A DNA stretch of 64,000 bases from Avimonas intestinalis (GTDB lineage Bacteria > Bacillota > Clostridia > Oscillospirales > Acutalibacteraceae), in contig CAJFID010000002.1 in NCBI GenBank assembly GCA_904380375.1, positions 62,001 through 126,000 on the forward strand, read 5' to 3'. Of this stretch, positions 33,087-41,338 are shown one piece after another. Within the stretch, counting starts at the first letter, position 1; the number at the start of each line of letters is the position of its first letter. The notes beneath the pieces were generated by a model that worked only from the letters and a program-made list of their open reading frames with translations, had not been told where the DNA came from and did no database searches. Both the position numbers and the translations under genes were made by a program.

Positions 33087-35510
33087 TTACGCTTTCACCC
33101 TGGTTTTGAGGGTGCTGCTTTCCTTATAGGGGCGGAAGAGCATGTAGAGGATCAGCGCCAGGAGCAGGAAGGCTACGATCACGCTGATTACGCCGGCCGC
33201 GCCGGTTACATTGCCGGTAAAAAGCGAGCCGATCTGGTAGATGATCATCGCGATCACATAGGCGAACACGCACTGGTAACCGATGGCGAAGACCGTCCAT
33301 TTCCAGTTGTTCATCTCGCGCTTGATCGCGCCCATGGCCGCGAAACAAGGGGCGCACAGGAGGTTGAAGACCAGGAAGGAGTAGGCGGACAGCGCAGTGA
33401 AATGCTGCTGCATATTCGTCCAAACCTGCCAGCCGTTTTCCGCCACCTCTTCAAAGCCGCCGTACAGCACGCCGAAGGTGCTGACCACGTTCTCCTTGGC
33501 GATCAGGCCGGTGACGCAGGCCACAGCCGCCTGCCAGTCGCCCCAGCCGAGCGGGGTGAAGATCCAGGCAATGGCGTTGCCGATGACGGCCAGGATCGAA
33601 TTGTTCAGGTCGCTGACCATGCCGAAGCGGCCGTCCTCCACGCCGAAGCCCTGCAGGAACCAGAGCAGGATCGCGGACAGAAGGATGATGGTGCCGGCCT
33701 TTTTGATGAAGGACCAGGCGCGCTCCCACATTGAGCGGAGCACGCTGCCTACCGTCGGCAGATGGTATGCCGGCAGCTCCATCACGAAGGGCGCCGGGTC
33801 GCCCGCGAACATCTTGGTCTTTTTGAGCATGATGCCGGAGACGATGATCGCGGCCACGCCGACAAAATAGGCGCTCGGCGCCACCCACCAGGCCCCACCA
33901 AACAGCGCGCCGGCAATCAGCGCGATGATCGGCAGCTTGGCGCCGCAGGGGATAAAGGTGGTGGTCATGACCGTCATGCGGCGGTCGCGTTCGTTTTCAA
34001 TCGTGCGGGATGCCATAATGCCGGGCACGCCGCAGCCGGTGCCGATCAGCATGGGGATAAAGGACTTGCCGGAGAGGCCGAATTTGCGGAAAATCCGGTC
34101 CATGACGAAGGCAATGCGCGCCATATAGCCGCAGCCCTCAAGGAACGCCAGGAAGAGGAAGAGCACCAGCATCTGCGGTACGAAGCCCAGCACCGCGCCG
34201 ACGCCGCCCACGATCCCGTCAAGGATCAGGCCCTTCAGCCAGTCCACGCAGTTTACGGCGTCCAGCCCGCTTTCAATCAGGACCGGGATGCCGGGCACCC
34301 ACACGCCGTAGCCGGCGGGGTCGGGCTCCTCAACCGCCGCGGCCTCCTCGTAAGCCGCGTAGTCCACCGGGAGGGCCTCGGTCACGTTGCCCTCGTCGTC
34401 GTACAGATACGCCGTCGTGGTCAGGTCGGTCGCCTCCGCCGGATCCAGCCCCGCGTCGGCGGCCGCCGCCTCAAAGGCTTCCACCATCGCGCCGGGGGCC
34501 TCGTATTCGCCCGCGGCTTCCTCATAATCCGCGGAGCCGATGCCGAAGAGGTGCCAGCCCTCGCCAAACACTCCGTCATTGGCCCAGTCGGTCGCCCAGG
34601 TGCCCACCGTCGTGACCGATACGAAATACACGATAAACATCACGACCGCGAAGATCGGCAGAGCCGCCCAGCGGTTGGTGACCACTTTGTCGATTTTATC
34701 GGAGGTCGAAAGCTTGCCGGCGTTCTTTTTCCTGTAGCAGCCCTTGATAAGCGAGGCGATGTAGACATACCGCTCGTTGGTGATGATGCTCTCCGCGTCG
34801 TCGTCCATCTCCTGCTCGGCGGCCTGGATATCCTGCTCAATATGGGCGAGCGTCGCTTTGTCCAGCTTGAGCTGCGCAAGCACCTTCTCGTCCCGCTCAA
34901 AGATTTTGATAGCATACCATCGCTGCTGCTCGGCCGGCATATTGTGGACGGCCGCTTCCTCAATATGGGCAATGGCGTGCTCCACCGCTCCGCTGAAGGT
35001 GTGCTGCGGGACGGTAGCCGGCCCGGAAGCCGCCTTGACTGCCTCCTCGGCCGCTTCCATCACGCCGGCGCCCTTCAGCGCGGAAATCTCGACCACCTTG
35101 CAGCCGAGCTGGCGGGAGAGCTCGGCGGTCTGGATATGGTCGCCGTTTTTCTTGACCACGTCCATCATGTTGACCGCTACCACGACCGGGATCCCCAGCT
35201 CGGTCAGCTGGGTGGTCAGGTACAGGTTGCGCTCAAGGTTCGTGCCGTCAACGATATTTAAGATGGCGTCCGGACGGTCGTTGATCAGGTAATTGCGGGC
35301 CACCACCTCTTCCAGCGTATAGGGGGACAGCGAATAGATGCCCGGAAGGTCCATGACCGTGACATCGCTGTGCTTTTTCAGCCTGCCTTCCTTTTTCTCC
35401 ACCGTAACGCCGGGCCAGTTCCCGACGAACTGGTTCGAGCCGGTCAGCGCGTTAAACAGCGTGGTTTTGCCGCTGTTCGGATTCCCAGCCAAGGCAATTC
35501 GAATATTCAT
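33087..35510 (-). CDS. feoB: ferrous iron transporter FeoB
   Basis: 807 residues from ATG 35510 (AAGGAAG upstream). The G domain has GNPNSGKTTLFN (9-20), DLPGIYSL, NMMD (115-118) and ISALKG. The helical GDI region follows to about 275. The membrane part carries paired Gate motifs and Cys in GCGVPGIMASRTIENERD and LLCAPCFAAMGAI. Between the first two helices lies an acidic, Ala/Glu-rich stretch (about 316-405, e.g. ADYEEAAGEYEAPGAMVEAFE region), longer than usual. It imports Fe2+ with FeoA. An operator-like palindrome lies in the 100-base gap before it. Confidence 0.97.
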   Translation of the reverse strand: MNIRIALAGNPNSGKTTLFNALTGSNQFVGNWPGVTVEKKEGRLKKHSDVTVMDLPGIYSLSPYTLEEVVARNYLINDRPDAILNIVDGTNLERNLYLTTQLTELGIPVVVAVNMMDVVKKNGDHIQTAELSRQLGCKVVEISALKGAGVMEAAEEAVKAASGPATVPQHTFSGAVEHAIAHIEEAAVHNMPAEQQRWYAIKIFERDEKVLAQLKLDKATLAHIEQDIQAAEQEMDDDAESIITNERYVYIASLIKGCYRKKNAGKLSTSDKIDKVVTNRWAALPIFAVVMFIVYFVSVTTVGTWATDWANDGVFGEGWHLFGIGSADYEEAAGEYEAPGAMVEAFEAAAADAGLDPAEATDLTTTAYLYDDEGNVTEALPVDYAAYEEAAAVEEPDPAGYGVWVPGIPVLIESGLDAVNCVDWLKGLILDGIVGGVGAVLGFVPQMLVLFLFLAFLEGCGYMARIAFVMDRIFRKFGLSGKSFIPMLIGTGCGVPGIMASRTIENERDRRMTVMTTTFIPCGAKLPIIALIAGALFGGAWWVAPSAYFVGVAAIIVSGIMLKKTKMFAGDPAPFVMELPAYHLPTVGSVLRSMWERAWSFIKKAGTIILLSAILLWFLQGFGVEDGRFGMVSDLNNSILAVIGNAIAWIFTPLGWGDWQAAVACVTGLIAKENVVSTFGVLYGGFEEVAENGWQVWTNMQQHFTALSAYSFLVFNLLCAPCFAAMGAIKREMNNWKWTVFAIGYQCVFAYVIAMIIYQIGSLFTGNVTGAAGVISVIVAFLLLALILYMLFRPYKESSTLKTRVKA

Positions 35511-35556
35511 CGCACTTCTTCCTTCCCAAAGTCTTCCCAAAGTCTTCCTGTATGTA

Positions 35557-35572
35557 ATTAGCGAAAACTAAC
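35557..35572. promoter_or_regulatory. iron-type operator-like site before feoB (site 3)
   Basis: ATTAGCGAAAACTAAC, one base off GTTAG-N6-CTAAC, between feoA and feoB. No clear promoter accompanies it. Confidence 0.55.
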
Positions 35573-35610
35573 CTTCGGCCCGAAAAATGGGGCGCCGCGC
35601 CCCTGCGGGT

Positions 35611-35832
35611 TTATTCCACCTCAATCATTTCCGCATCTGCCTTGCGGATAGACAGCTCATAGCCGCGCACAGTGACTTCAATCGGGTCGCCGAGCGGCGC
35701 CACCTTACGGACATACACCTCAACGCCGCGGGTGATGCCCATATCCATGATCCGGCGCTTAACCGCCCCTTCCCCGTGGAGCTTCACGACCTTTGCCGTG
35801 GACCCCACCTTGGTCTGCTTTAACGTTTTCAT
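35611..35832 (-). CDS. feoA: FeoA-type SH3-like protein, copy 2
   Basis: 73 residues from ATG 35832 (AGGAGG six bases before). The long upstream extension in this frame overlaps the preceding gene and has no site. The FeoA fold is seen in GSTAKVVKLHGEGAVKRRIMDMGITRGVEVYV and DPIEVTVRGYELSIRKADAEMIEVE. FeoA proteins bind FeoB and are needed for iron uptake. Second gene of the operon. Confidence 0.94.
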   Translation of the reverse strand: MKTLKQTKVGSTAKVVKLHGEGAVKRRIMDMGITRGVEVYVRKVAPLGDPIEVTVRGYELSIRKADAEMIEVE

Positions 35833-35959
35833 TCCAAACCTCCTATCCTCTCCGGCTTCTATCGGCTTGCTTTGGCTTGCCTTGCTGAAGCATGATCCCC
35901 TCCGGGGCGGGAACAAGCGGCTCCCCTTCCCCTGGAGCGGCCCCTGCCGTCGCGTTACG

Positions 35960-36172
35960 CTACACCATGATCTTACTCGCCATTTCCCGGCTGATGGCAA
36001 CGCGGGATTCCTTGACGTTGACGATCAGGTTCCCGCCGATGGTGGTGATCACCGTGACCTTCCCCCCTGCTACAAAGCCGAGGTTCTCCAGGTGGGCCCG
36101 CACCTCCGGGTTGCCGCCGATTTTGCGGATGATGCTCTCCTCTCCGACATTGGCATACGTTAACGGCATCAT
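35960..36172 (-). CDS. feoA: FeoA-type SH3-like protein, copy 1
   Basis: 70 residues from ATG 36172 (AGGGGTG seven bases before). MMPLTYANVGEESIIRKIGGNPEVRAHLENLGFVAGGKVTVI with NLIVNVKESRVAISREMASKIMV is a complete FeoA domain, diverged from the second copy. Two different FeoA proteins before FeoB are common in Clostridia. First gene of the feo operon. Its promoter carries operators inside and behind the core. Confidence 0.93.
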   Translation of the reverse strand: MMPLTYANVGEESIIRKIGGNPEVRAHLENLGFVAGGKVTVITTIGGNLIVNVKESRVAISREMASKIMV

Positions 36173-36228
36173 GCTTTCACCCCTATCCCGGCAAAACGCC
36201 GGCCGTCCGGCTGACAAGTAGTCCAACA

Positions 36229-36244
36229 GTTAGCATTTTCTAAC
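36229..36244. promoter_or_regulatory. iron-type operator (site 4), feo leader
   Basis: GTTAGCATTTTCTAAC, just downstream of the feo -10 box. Confidence 0.72.
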
Positions 36245-36251
36245 TGCATTA

Positions 36252-36280
36252 ATGTTAGCACTAGCTAACCAATTTGTCAA
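36252..36280 (-). promoter_or_regulatory. promoter of the feo operon
   Basis: Minus-strand perfect TTGACA, 17-base spacer, TAACAT. Operator site 5 fills most of the spacer. Confidence 0.8.
36254..36269. promoter_or_regulatory. iron-type operator (site 5), inside the feo promoter
   Basis: GTTAGCACTAGCTAAC lies across the spacer and -10 of the feo promoter, where a bound repressor would exclude polymerase. Confidence 0.75.
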
Positions 36281-36306
36281 CCGCCTTCTTCCCTATTTTT
36301 TTCGTC

Positions 36307-36335
36307 TTTCAATATTACACAGAATGTGTTATACT
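36307..36335 (+). promoter_or_regulatory. promoter of the DtxR-type gene with an internal palindrome
   Basis: TTTCAA, 17 bases, TATACT. The spacer contains ACACA-GAA-TGTGT (36317-36329), a dyad different from the GTTAG type. It could be an operator for another regulator. Confidence 0.6.
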
Positions 36336-36402
36336 ATCCTCAGCTTGATTTATAGGTAAACACCAATGCGCGCAGCATGGATCGCCGAAAAGAGGGAGCG
36401 CT

Positions 36403-36789
36403 ATGAAAATTCAAGAATCCGCGGAAAATTATTTGGAAACCATCCTCATCCTTCTGAACCGGAAAGGGGCGGTGCGCTCCATTGATATTGTCAACGAGCT
36501 GGGATATTCCAAGCCAAGCGTCAGCATTGCGATGAAAAACCTGCGGGAAAACGGCTATATTGAAATGGGGCAGGAGGGGTTTATTTCCCTGCTCCCGCCC
36601 GGGCGGGAAATCGCGGAGCGGATTTATGAGCGGCACACCCTTCTCTCGGACTGGCTGACCGCCCTGGGAGTGAATCCGTCGGTGGCCGCCGAGGACGCGT
36701 GCCGGATGGAGCATGTGATCAGCGCGGAAAGCTTTGAAGCGATCAAAAAGCACGCCCAGCAGAAAACCAAAGAGCGAAAGGGGCGCTAA
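36403..36789 (+). CDS. DtxR-family metal-dependent regulator, short form
   Basis: 128 residues. N-terminal winged helix: NYLETILILLNRKGAVRSIDIVNELGYSKPSVSIAMKNLRENGYIEM. The dimer/metal domain contains E76-R-H78 and EDACRMEHVIS (C100, E103, H104). This corresponds to Cys102, Glu105 and His106 of DtxR. Keeping the Cys favours iron over manganese sensing. There is no C-terminal SH3 domain, as in many Clostridia. It is divergent from the feo operon and the best candidate to bind the five GTTAG-N6-CTAAC sites with Fe2+ as corepressor. Its own promoter lacks that site. Confidence 0.92.
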   Translation: MKIQESAENYLETILILLNRKGAVRSIDIVNELGYSKPSVSIAMKNLRENGYIEMGQEGFISLLPPGREIAERIYERHTLLSDWLTALGVNPSVAAEDACRMEHVISAESFEAIKKHAQQKTKERKGR

Positions 36790-36802
36790 CAGCGGCCTCG
36801 TC

Positions 36803-36851
36803 CCTAAAAAACGAAAGCCGCCCATCGGATGGGCGGCTTTCGTTTTTTAGG
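36803..36851 (+). terminator. strong terminator after the DtxR-type gene
   Basis: A perfect 23-bp stem around CGG has A6 on one side and T6 on the other, so it can act in both directions. Confidence 0.9.
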
Positions 36852-37064
36852 AAAAGCAGGCATTCCCTCCGTGCCGAAAAAAAGCGGGCAAATGCTTCGT
36901 GCAAGCTGGCGCTGGGGCACACCCCGGCGAACCGTCTCGCTGCCCCGCCAATAGGCGCAGGGAGGACGCCTGCATATGCCGCTATCCGGGGCGGCCAGTA
37001 AAGCGTGGCGACCGTCCCTTGGCCGCTGCGCCTTATTTACGCCGTTTTTACCATGGAAACCGGC

Positions 37065-39308
37065 TCAGCGCGGGAAAAGGAAGCGCCCGCTCCCCGGCAT
37101 CTCAAAGGGCCTCTCCTCGCCGTTATATGCAATCGTTCCCCCGGCCCCCGGTTCTCCCCGGATGGCGGCCCGGGTCAGCCGTCCGTCCTTCCAAACTATG
37201 TCAACCGTAAAATTCCCCCTGGCCTGCAGGCCGGAAACCCGGCCGTCCCGCCATTCCTCCGGCAGCGCCGGCAAAAGCCGGATTTCCCCCTCGTATGTGC
37301 TTTGCAGCAGCATTTCGGCCACCCCGGCGGTGTACCCCAGGTTGCCGTCGATCTGGAACGGCGGATGAAAGCTGAACAGGTTGCCGAAAAAGCGTTCGGC
37401 CAGCATCCCTCTGAGCACCTTGTGCGCCCGGTTCCCGTCCAGAAGCCGCGCCCACAGGTTGATTTTCCAGGCGCGGCTCCACCCGGTGGACTCATCGCCG
37501 CGGCTGTTCAGCGTCGCCTTAGCCGCTTCCATCAGCGCAGGCTGCTCCGCCGTGATCAGCTGCGCCGGATAGACCCCATAAAGCGGGGATAGGTGCCGGT
37601 GCTCCGGATCGGACTCTTTCCAGTCGTGATACCATTCCTGGATGCCGCCCGTGCGCCGGCTCACCCTGGTCGGGGCGAGCTTCCCCTTCGCCTCCTCAAG
37701 GCGCGCCCGGAAATCCGCGTCCACTCCCAGAATGCCGCAGCAGCGGATGCAGTTGCCGAACAGCTCCTCAATGATGCGGTGATCCATTTCGCACCCGTCG
37801 CTGACCGTCTGTTTTTTGCCGTCGGCAAGGAAAGAGTTTTCGGGGCTGGTGGACGGGCTGGAAACCAGGAACCCGTCCTCGTTTTCCGTCAGGTAGTCCA
37901 GGTAAAATTCCGCCGCTTCCTTCAAAATCGGATAGGCCGTATCCCGCAGATATTCCGTGTCCCCGCTGAAGCTGTAATACTCCCACACATCCTCGCAAAG
38001 CCAGCCCGCGCCGCCGATAAACAGCCCGTTGACCGCCGCTGCATAGGGCTGCGTATAGCCCCAGATGTCCGACTTTTTGGCGGTAAACCAGCCTTTTGCA
38101 TCAAAATAGCACTTGGCTGAGCGGCGTCCGCTGAGCCGCAGGCTGTCGATGAAACGGATCAGAGGCCGATGGCATTCGGCCAGATTGGTGGTCTCGGCCG
38201 GCCAGTAATTCATGTTCAGGTTGATATTGTAGCAGAACATGGAGCCCCACTGGGGGGTGTTGCTGTCGTTCCAGATCCCCTGGAGATTGGCGGGCAGCGT
38301 CCCCTCTCGGGAGCTGCTTATCAGCAGATACCGGCCGTATTGGAACGCAAGGGCCTCCAGCTGCGTATCCTTTTCCCCGGCGGCATAGCGTTCCAGCCTT
38401 TTGTTGGTGGGCAGAACCGCTTCCGGCTCCCCGCCCAACCGCAGCTCCACCCGGCCGAACAGCCGCCCGAAATCTGCCGTATGCTCGTTAAGGATAGCCT
38501 CCCAGCTCTTTGACTGTACGCCCGCCAGCACCTGCGCGTTATAAGCCTTGCAGCCCTTCCCTATATAAGAAGGAGCGGAGGATTGGTAGGCCGTCGCAGC
38601 GGTGAGAAGGATCAGCGCGCTGTCCGCGTTGCAAATCTCGATATAGCCGCCGCAAGCTTGTATTCTGCCGCCCTGGCAGACAATCTGCGCCACCGCCTCA
38701 AATTCCAGATAACCCGTTGTCCCGGAAGCCACAATCCGCCCGTCCGGCAGGTATTCCGTCCGGGCTCCGGGCTGTCCGGGCTGCAGGGACACCCGCGCCG
38801 TGATGGCCTGCGCCTCGCCGCAGGCCAGCCGGACGGCCAGGACGTTGTCAGGGTAGCTGCACAGGTATTCCCGGGTATACGTCTTTCCGGCGCAGGTATA
38901 TTCCACCCGGCCCACCGCCCGGCTCAAATCCAGCTCCCGCCGGTATTGCCCGGGCTCCCCCTGTTCTTCAAATGCGATATACAGATCCCCGAAATTCTGA
39001 TACGACCCGAAATCGCTGGCGTCGCCGAAGGAGGTCCGCTTCAAAAACACCTCCTCGGCGTGGCGCTGGGCCGCCGCATAGTCCCCTGCGGCCAGATATT
39101 CCCGGATCTTGGGCAGTTCCTGATATGCGCTCTCGTCAGGGGGGATCGGCCTGCCGGAATAGAGGGTTTCCTCGTTGAACTGGATCCGTTCCTCTTCAAT
39201 CCCCCCGAAAAACATCGCGCCGAGCCGGCCGTTCCCAATCGGGAGCGCCTGCTTTTCCCAATCCTCGGCGGGAAAGTCGTACCATAGCGTTAAGCTGCTC
39301 TCGCTCAC
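37065..39308 (-). CDS. GH95 alpha-L-fucosidase-type glycoside hydrolase, cytoplasmic
   Basis: 747 residues, no signal peptide. N-terminal beta-sandwich start LWYDFPAEDWEKQALPIGNGRLGAMFFGGIEEE is typical of GH95. In the (alpha/alpha)6 barrel, CYNINLNMNYWPAETTN carries the two Asn that assist catalysis, STSPENSFL the general-acid Glu, and QIDGNLGYTAG the Asp. These are the positions known from AfcA 1,2-alpha-L-fucosidase. Some GH95 members act on L-galactose, so specificity is open. Without a secretion signal it would act on imported oligosaccharides such as mucin or milk fragments. It follows a FAD oxidoreductase on the same strand. Confidence 0.93.
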   Translation of the reverse strand: MSESSLTLWYDFPAEDWEKQALPIGNGRLGAMFFGGIEEERIQFNEETLYSGRPIPPDESAYQELPKIREYLAAGDYAAAQRHAEEVFLKRTSFGDASDFGSYQNFGDLYIAFEEQGEPGQYRRELDLSRAVGRVEYTCAGKTYTREYLCSYPDNVLAVRLACGEAQAITARVSLQPGQPGARTEYLPDGRIVASGTTGYLEFEAVAQIVCQGGRIQACGGYIEICNADSALILLTAATAYQSSAPSYIGKGCKAYNAQVLAGVQSKSWEAILNEHTADFGRLFGRVELRLGGEPEAVLPTNKRLERYAAGEKDTQLEALAFQYGRYLLISSSREGTLPANLQGIWNDSNTPQWGSMFCYNINLNMNYWPAETTNLAECHRPLIRFIDSLRLSGRRSAKCYFDAKGWFTAKKSDIWGYTQPYAAAVNGLFIGGAGWLCEDVWEYYSFSGDTEYLRDTAYPILKEAAEFYLDYLTENEDGFLVSSPSTSPENSFLADGKKQTVSDGCEMDHRIIEELFGNCIRCCGILGVDADFRARLEEAKGKLAPTRVSRRTGGIQEWYHDWKESDPEHRHLSPLYGVYPAQLITAEQPALMEAAKATLNSRGDESTGWSRAWKINLWARLLDGNRAHKVLRGMLAERFFGNLFSFHPPFQIDGNLGYTAGVAEMLLQSTYEGEIRLLPALPEEWRDGRVSGLQARGNFTVDIVWKDGRLTRAAIRGEPGAGGTIAYNGEERPFEMPGSGRFLFPR

Positions 39309-39463
39309 AGATTTTCCTCCTTTTCAAAGGGGCAGAGGCGGGGTTTCCCCTGCCTCCATCCCCTGTTGCTTTGGATCTGGCAGCCGTCCTCTCCGGAAAA
39401 GCGGCCGGTGTGAGCGGCTCTTAGCAGGGGCCGCAGCCCCCTCTCCGCCGGGCCAAAGCCGCC

Positions 39464-40756
39464 TTACGGCTCAATTCCCGCTTCCCGGAGATCCGCCTGG
39501 AGCTGCGCTGCATCGAGTTCCCGGGGCTGTATGCCCTGTCCGGCGCACAGAGCGGCAGCGATGCCGACCGCCTGCCCCATATTGGCACAGATCGACATGA
39601 TCCGGTAGTTGGAATGCGCCATATGCGTGCCGGAAATATCTCTGCCCGCCAAGAGCAGGCCGTCCACCTTCTTCGGCAGGAAACACCGGTAAGGGATGGT
39701 GTAGCCCTCCGGCTGCTTGAAATTTTTCTGGCAGCCGGTCCTGTCCAGCCCCGGCCCCTTCAGCCCGTGTACGTCAAAATTGAAATGGGCCTTGGTCACC
39801 GCCCAGTCGTCAAAGACGCGGGCGCTCAGAATATCCTGCTCGGTAAGGGTGTATTCCCCCTCAAAATGGCGGGTTTCCCTCACCCCCATCAGGGATGCGG
39901 AACTGATAATATAGCAATTCTCATAGCCCGGCACGTATTCCCGCAGGAACGCGACGATCGCGTCCATCTGCCCCCGGCACTGGCATTCGGCGCGGGTCAG
40001 GTCCTCCGCCTTGGTGCCGTCAACGTCAATGCAGTTGGTCATATTGCAGGTCACCACCCCCGGCAGGGTGGTGCCGTACAGCAGCACATGCCCCGCCGGC
40101 GCGGGGAGGTGCTCCCGCGCCAGGGTCTGCAGATCCCCCTGCGGCAGCGGGAAGGTGGTCTCAAAGCTGCCCGGGAACAGCGCCCGCTCGGTGTCCACCC
40201 CCGCCACCTTGAACATCAGGGTCATCGGCTGCATCTGGCCGTCGCTTTCCCTCCCCTTGTAAAACGGCACGCCCGCCCGGGCCGCTATGTCGCCGTCGCC
40301 CGTGGCGTCAACGACGACCTTAGCCATAATGGCCTCCCGGCCCGACTTGCTTTCGGTGATGACGCCGGCCAGCCGGCTGCCGTCAAGGATCGCGTCGCTG
40401 GCGAAGGTATACAGCTGGAGGATAACCCCGGCCTCCTGCAGCATTTCGAGCATCCGGGTCTTCAGCCTTTCCGGATTGATTGTCCGGCGGCGCCACGTGC
40501 CGTCGTCGCAGTCGCAGGTCCTGTCCAGGATTTCCTGATAAAAGCCGCTTTCCTTGCGGTTTCCGGCCCAATGGCTCATCAGGCCGATGGTGGCAATACC
40601 GCCGACGGAGCCGGCCTGCTCAATCAGCATTGTCCGTGCGCCCTTGCGGGCCGCGCAGACCGCCGCGGAAAAACCGGCCGGCCCGGCGCCGACGACGAGA
40701 ACGTCCACCTCTTCTTTGACGGGGATCTGCCTGGAAGGTTCCGTGTACAATTTCAT
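39464..40756 (-). CDS. FAD-dependent oxidoreductase (FAD_oxidored type)
   Basis: 430 residues from ATG 40756 (AAGGAGA before it). The dinucleotide fold VLVVGAGPAGFSAAVCAARKGA is at about residue 20. The FAD-linked family motif VVDATGDGDIAARAGVPFYKGRE and the C-terminal LLLAGRDISGTHMAHSNYRIM are typical of the pfam12831 group, found beside carbohydrate-degrading genes in gut bacteria. The substrate is unknown. The neighbour GH95 suggests a sugar or sugar acid. The ATP-binding-like Cys-rich RTCDCDDG segment is unusual. Confidence 0.88.
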   Translation of the reverse strand: MKLYTEPSRQIPVKEEVDVLVVGAGPAGFSAAVCAARKGARTMLIEQAGSVGGIATIGLMSHWAGNRKESGFYQEILDRTCDCDDGTWRRRTINPERLKTRMLEMLQEAGVILQLYTFASDAILDGSRLAGVITESKSGREAIMAKVVVDATGDGDIAARAGVPFYKGRESDGQMQPMTLMFKVAGVDTERALFPGSFETTFPLPQGDLQTLAREHLPAPAGHVLLYGTTLPGVVTCNMTNCIDVDGTKAEDLTRAECQCRGQMDAIVAFLREYVPGYENCYIISSASLMGVRETRHFEGEYTLTEQDILSARVFDDWAVTKAHFNFDVHGLKGPGLDRTGCQKNFKQPEGYTIPYRCFLPKKVDGLLLAGRDISGTHMAHSNYRIMSICANMGQAVGIAAALCAGQGIQPRELDAAQLQADLREAGIEP

Positions 40757-40951
40757 GACCAGTCTCCTTTTTCCGCGGCTTCCCGCGGTAAAAATCGGCC
40801 CAGAGCGGCCGCGGCGCCCCGCGCCCAGCCCATCGGCCAGAAGGAGGGAAAGCCGCACGCCCCAGGCGCCGCGCCTTCCTGCCCACGGCTTTATCATAAA
40901 GGAGGAACAGGCAATGTACCCGTAATTCTTTTAGATCAACGGAGAAAATTT

Positions 40952-41203
40952 TTAGATCTGTCGGTTCCGGTATTCTTTGGGCGTCATCGCCGTGATCTGC
41001 TTGAACACCTTCGCAAAATAATTGGAATCGTTGAAGCCGACCTCAAAGCAGATCTCGGTTATGCTTTTGGCTGTTGTATCAAGGAGCTCCTTGGCCGCCT
41101 CTACCCGGACCTGGTTGACGTAGCGGCTGATGTTCACCCCCGTCTTTTTCTTGAAAAGGCAGCTCAGATAGGACGCGTTGCAGAAGCTGTTGGAGGCCAG
41201 CAC
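40952..41203 (-). pseudogene. AraC-family regulator remnant (DNA-binding end only)
   Basis: 83 residues, LASNSFCNASYLSCLFKKKTGVNISRYVNQVRVEAAKELL and SITEICFEVGFNDSNYFAKVFKQ with the PKEYR end, are an intact second half of an AraC/XylS DNA-binding domain. No ribosome site precedes the ATG. The frame runs a little further upstream into sequence that no longer resembles the first helix-turn-helix (GYAGEGNKAAAV). The sensor domain is absent. It is probably a truncated former regulator of the FAD/GH95 genes. Confidence 0.75.
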
Positions 41204-41268
41204 CGCTGCCGCCTTGTTCCCCTCACCAGCATAGCCGGCGATGCCGTTCCGTTGAAGGGGGACATGAC

Positions 41269-41302
41269 AAACGGCGGCGGGCCGGTTGGCCCGCCGCCGT
41301 TT
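41269..41302. terminator. GC-rich bidirectional terminator
   Basis: A 15-bp stem around GGTT has T5 on the plus strand and T3 on the minus strand. It lies just after the stop of the PrsA-like gene. Confidence 0.75.
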
Positions 41303-41338
41303 TTGAGCGGTTCTTACTGCCTTCTCACGCCCGCTGCC

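Noticed and set aside
33762..35261. 499-codon open frame antisense to feoB
   Set aside because: His/Arg/Gln-rich shadow frame without a ribosome site.
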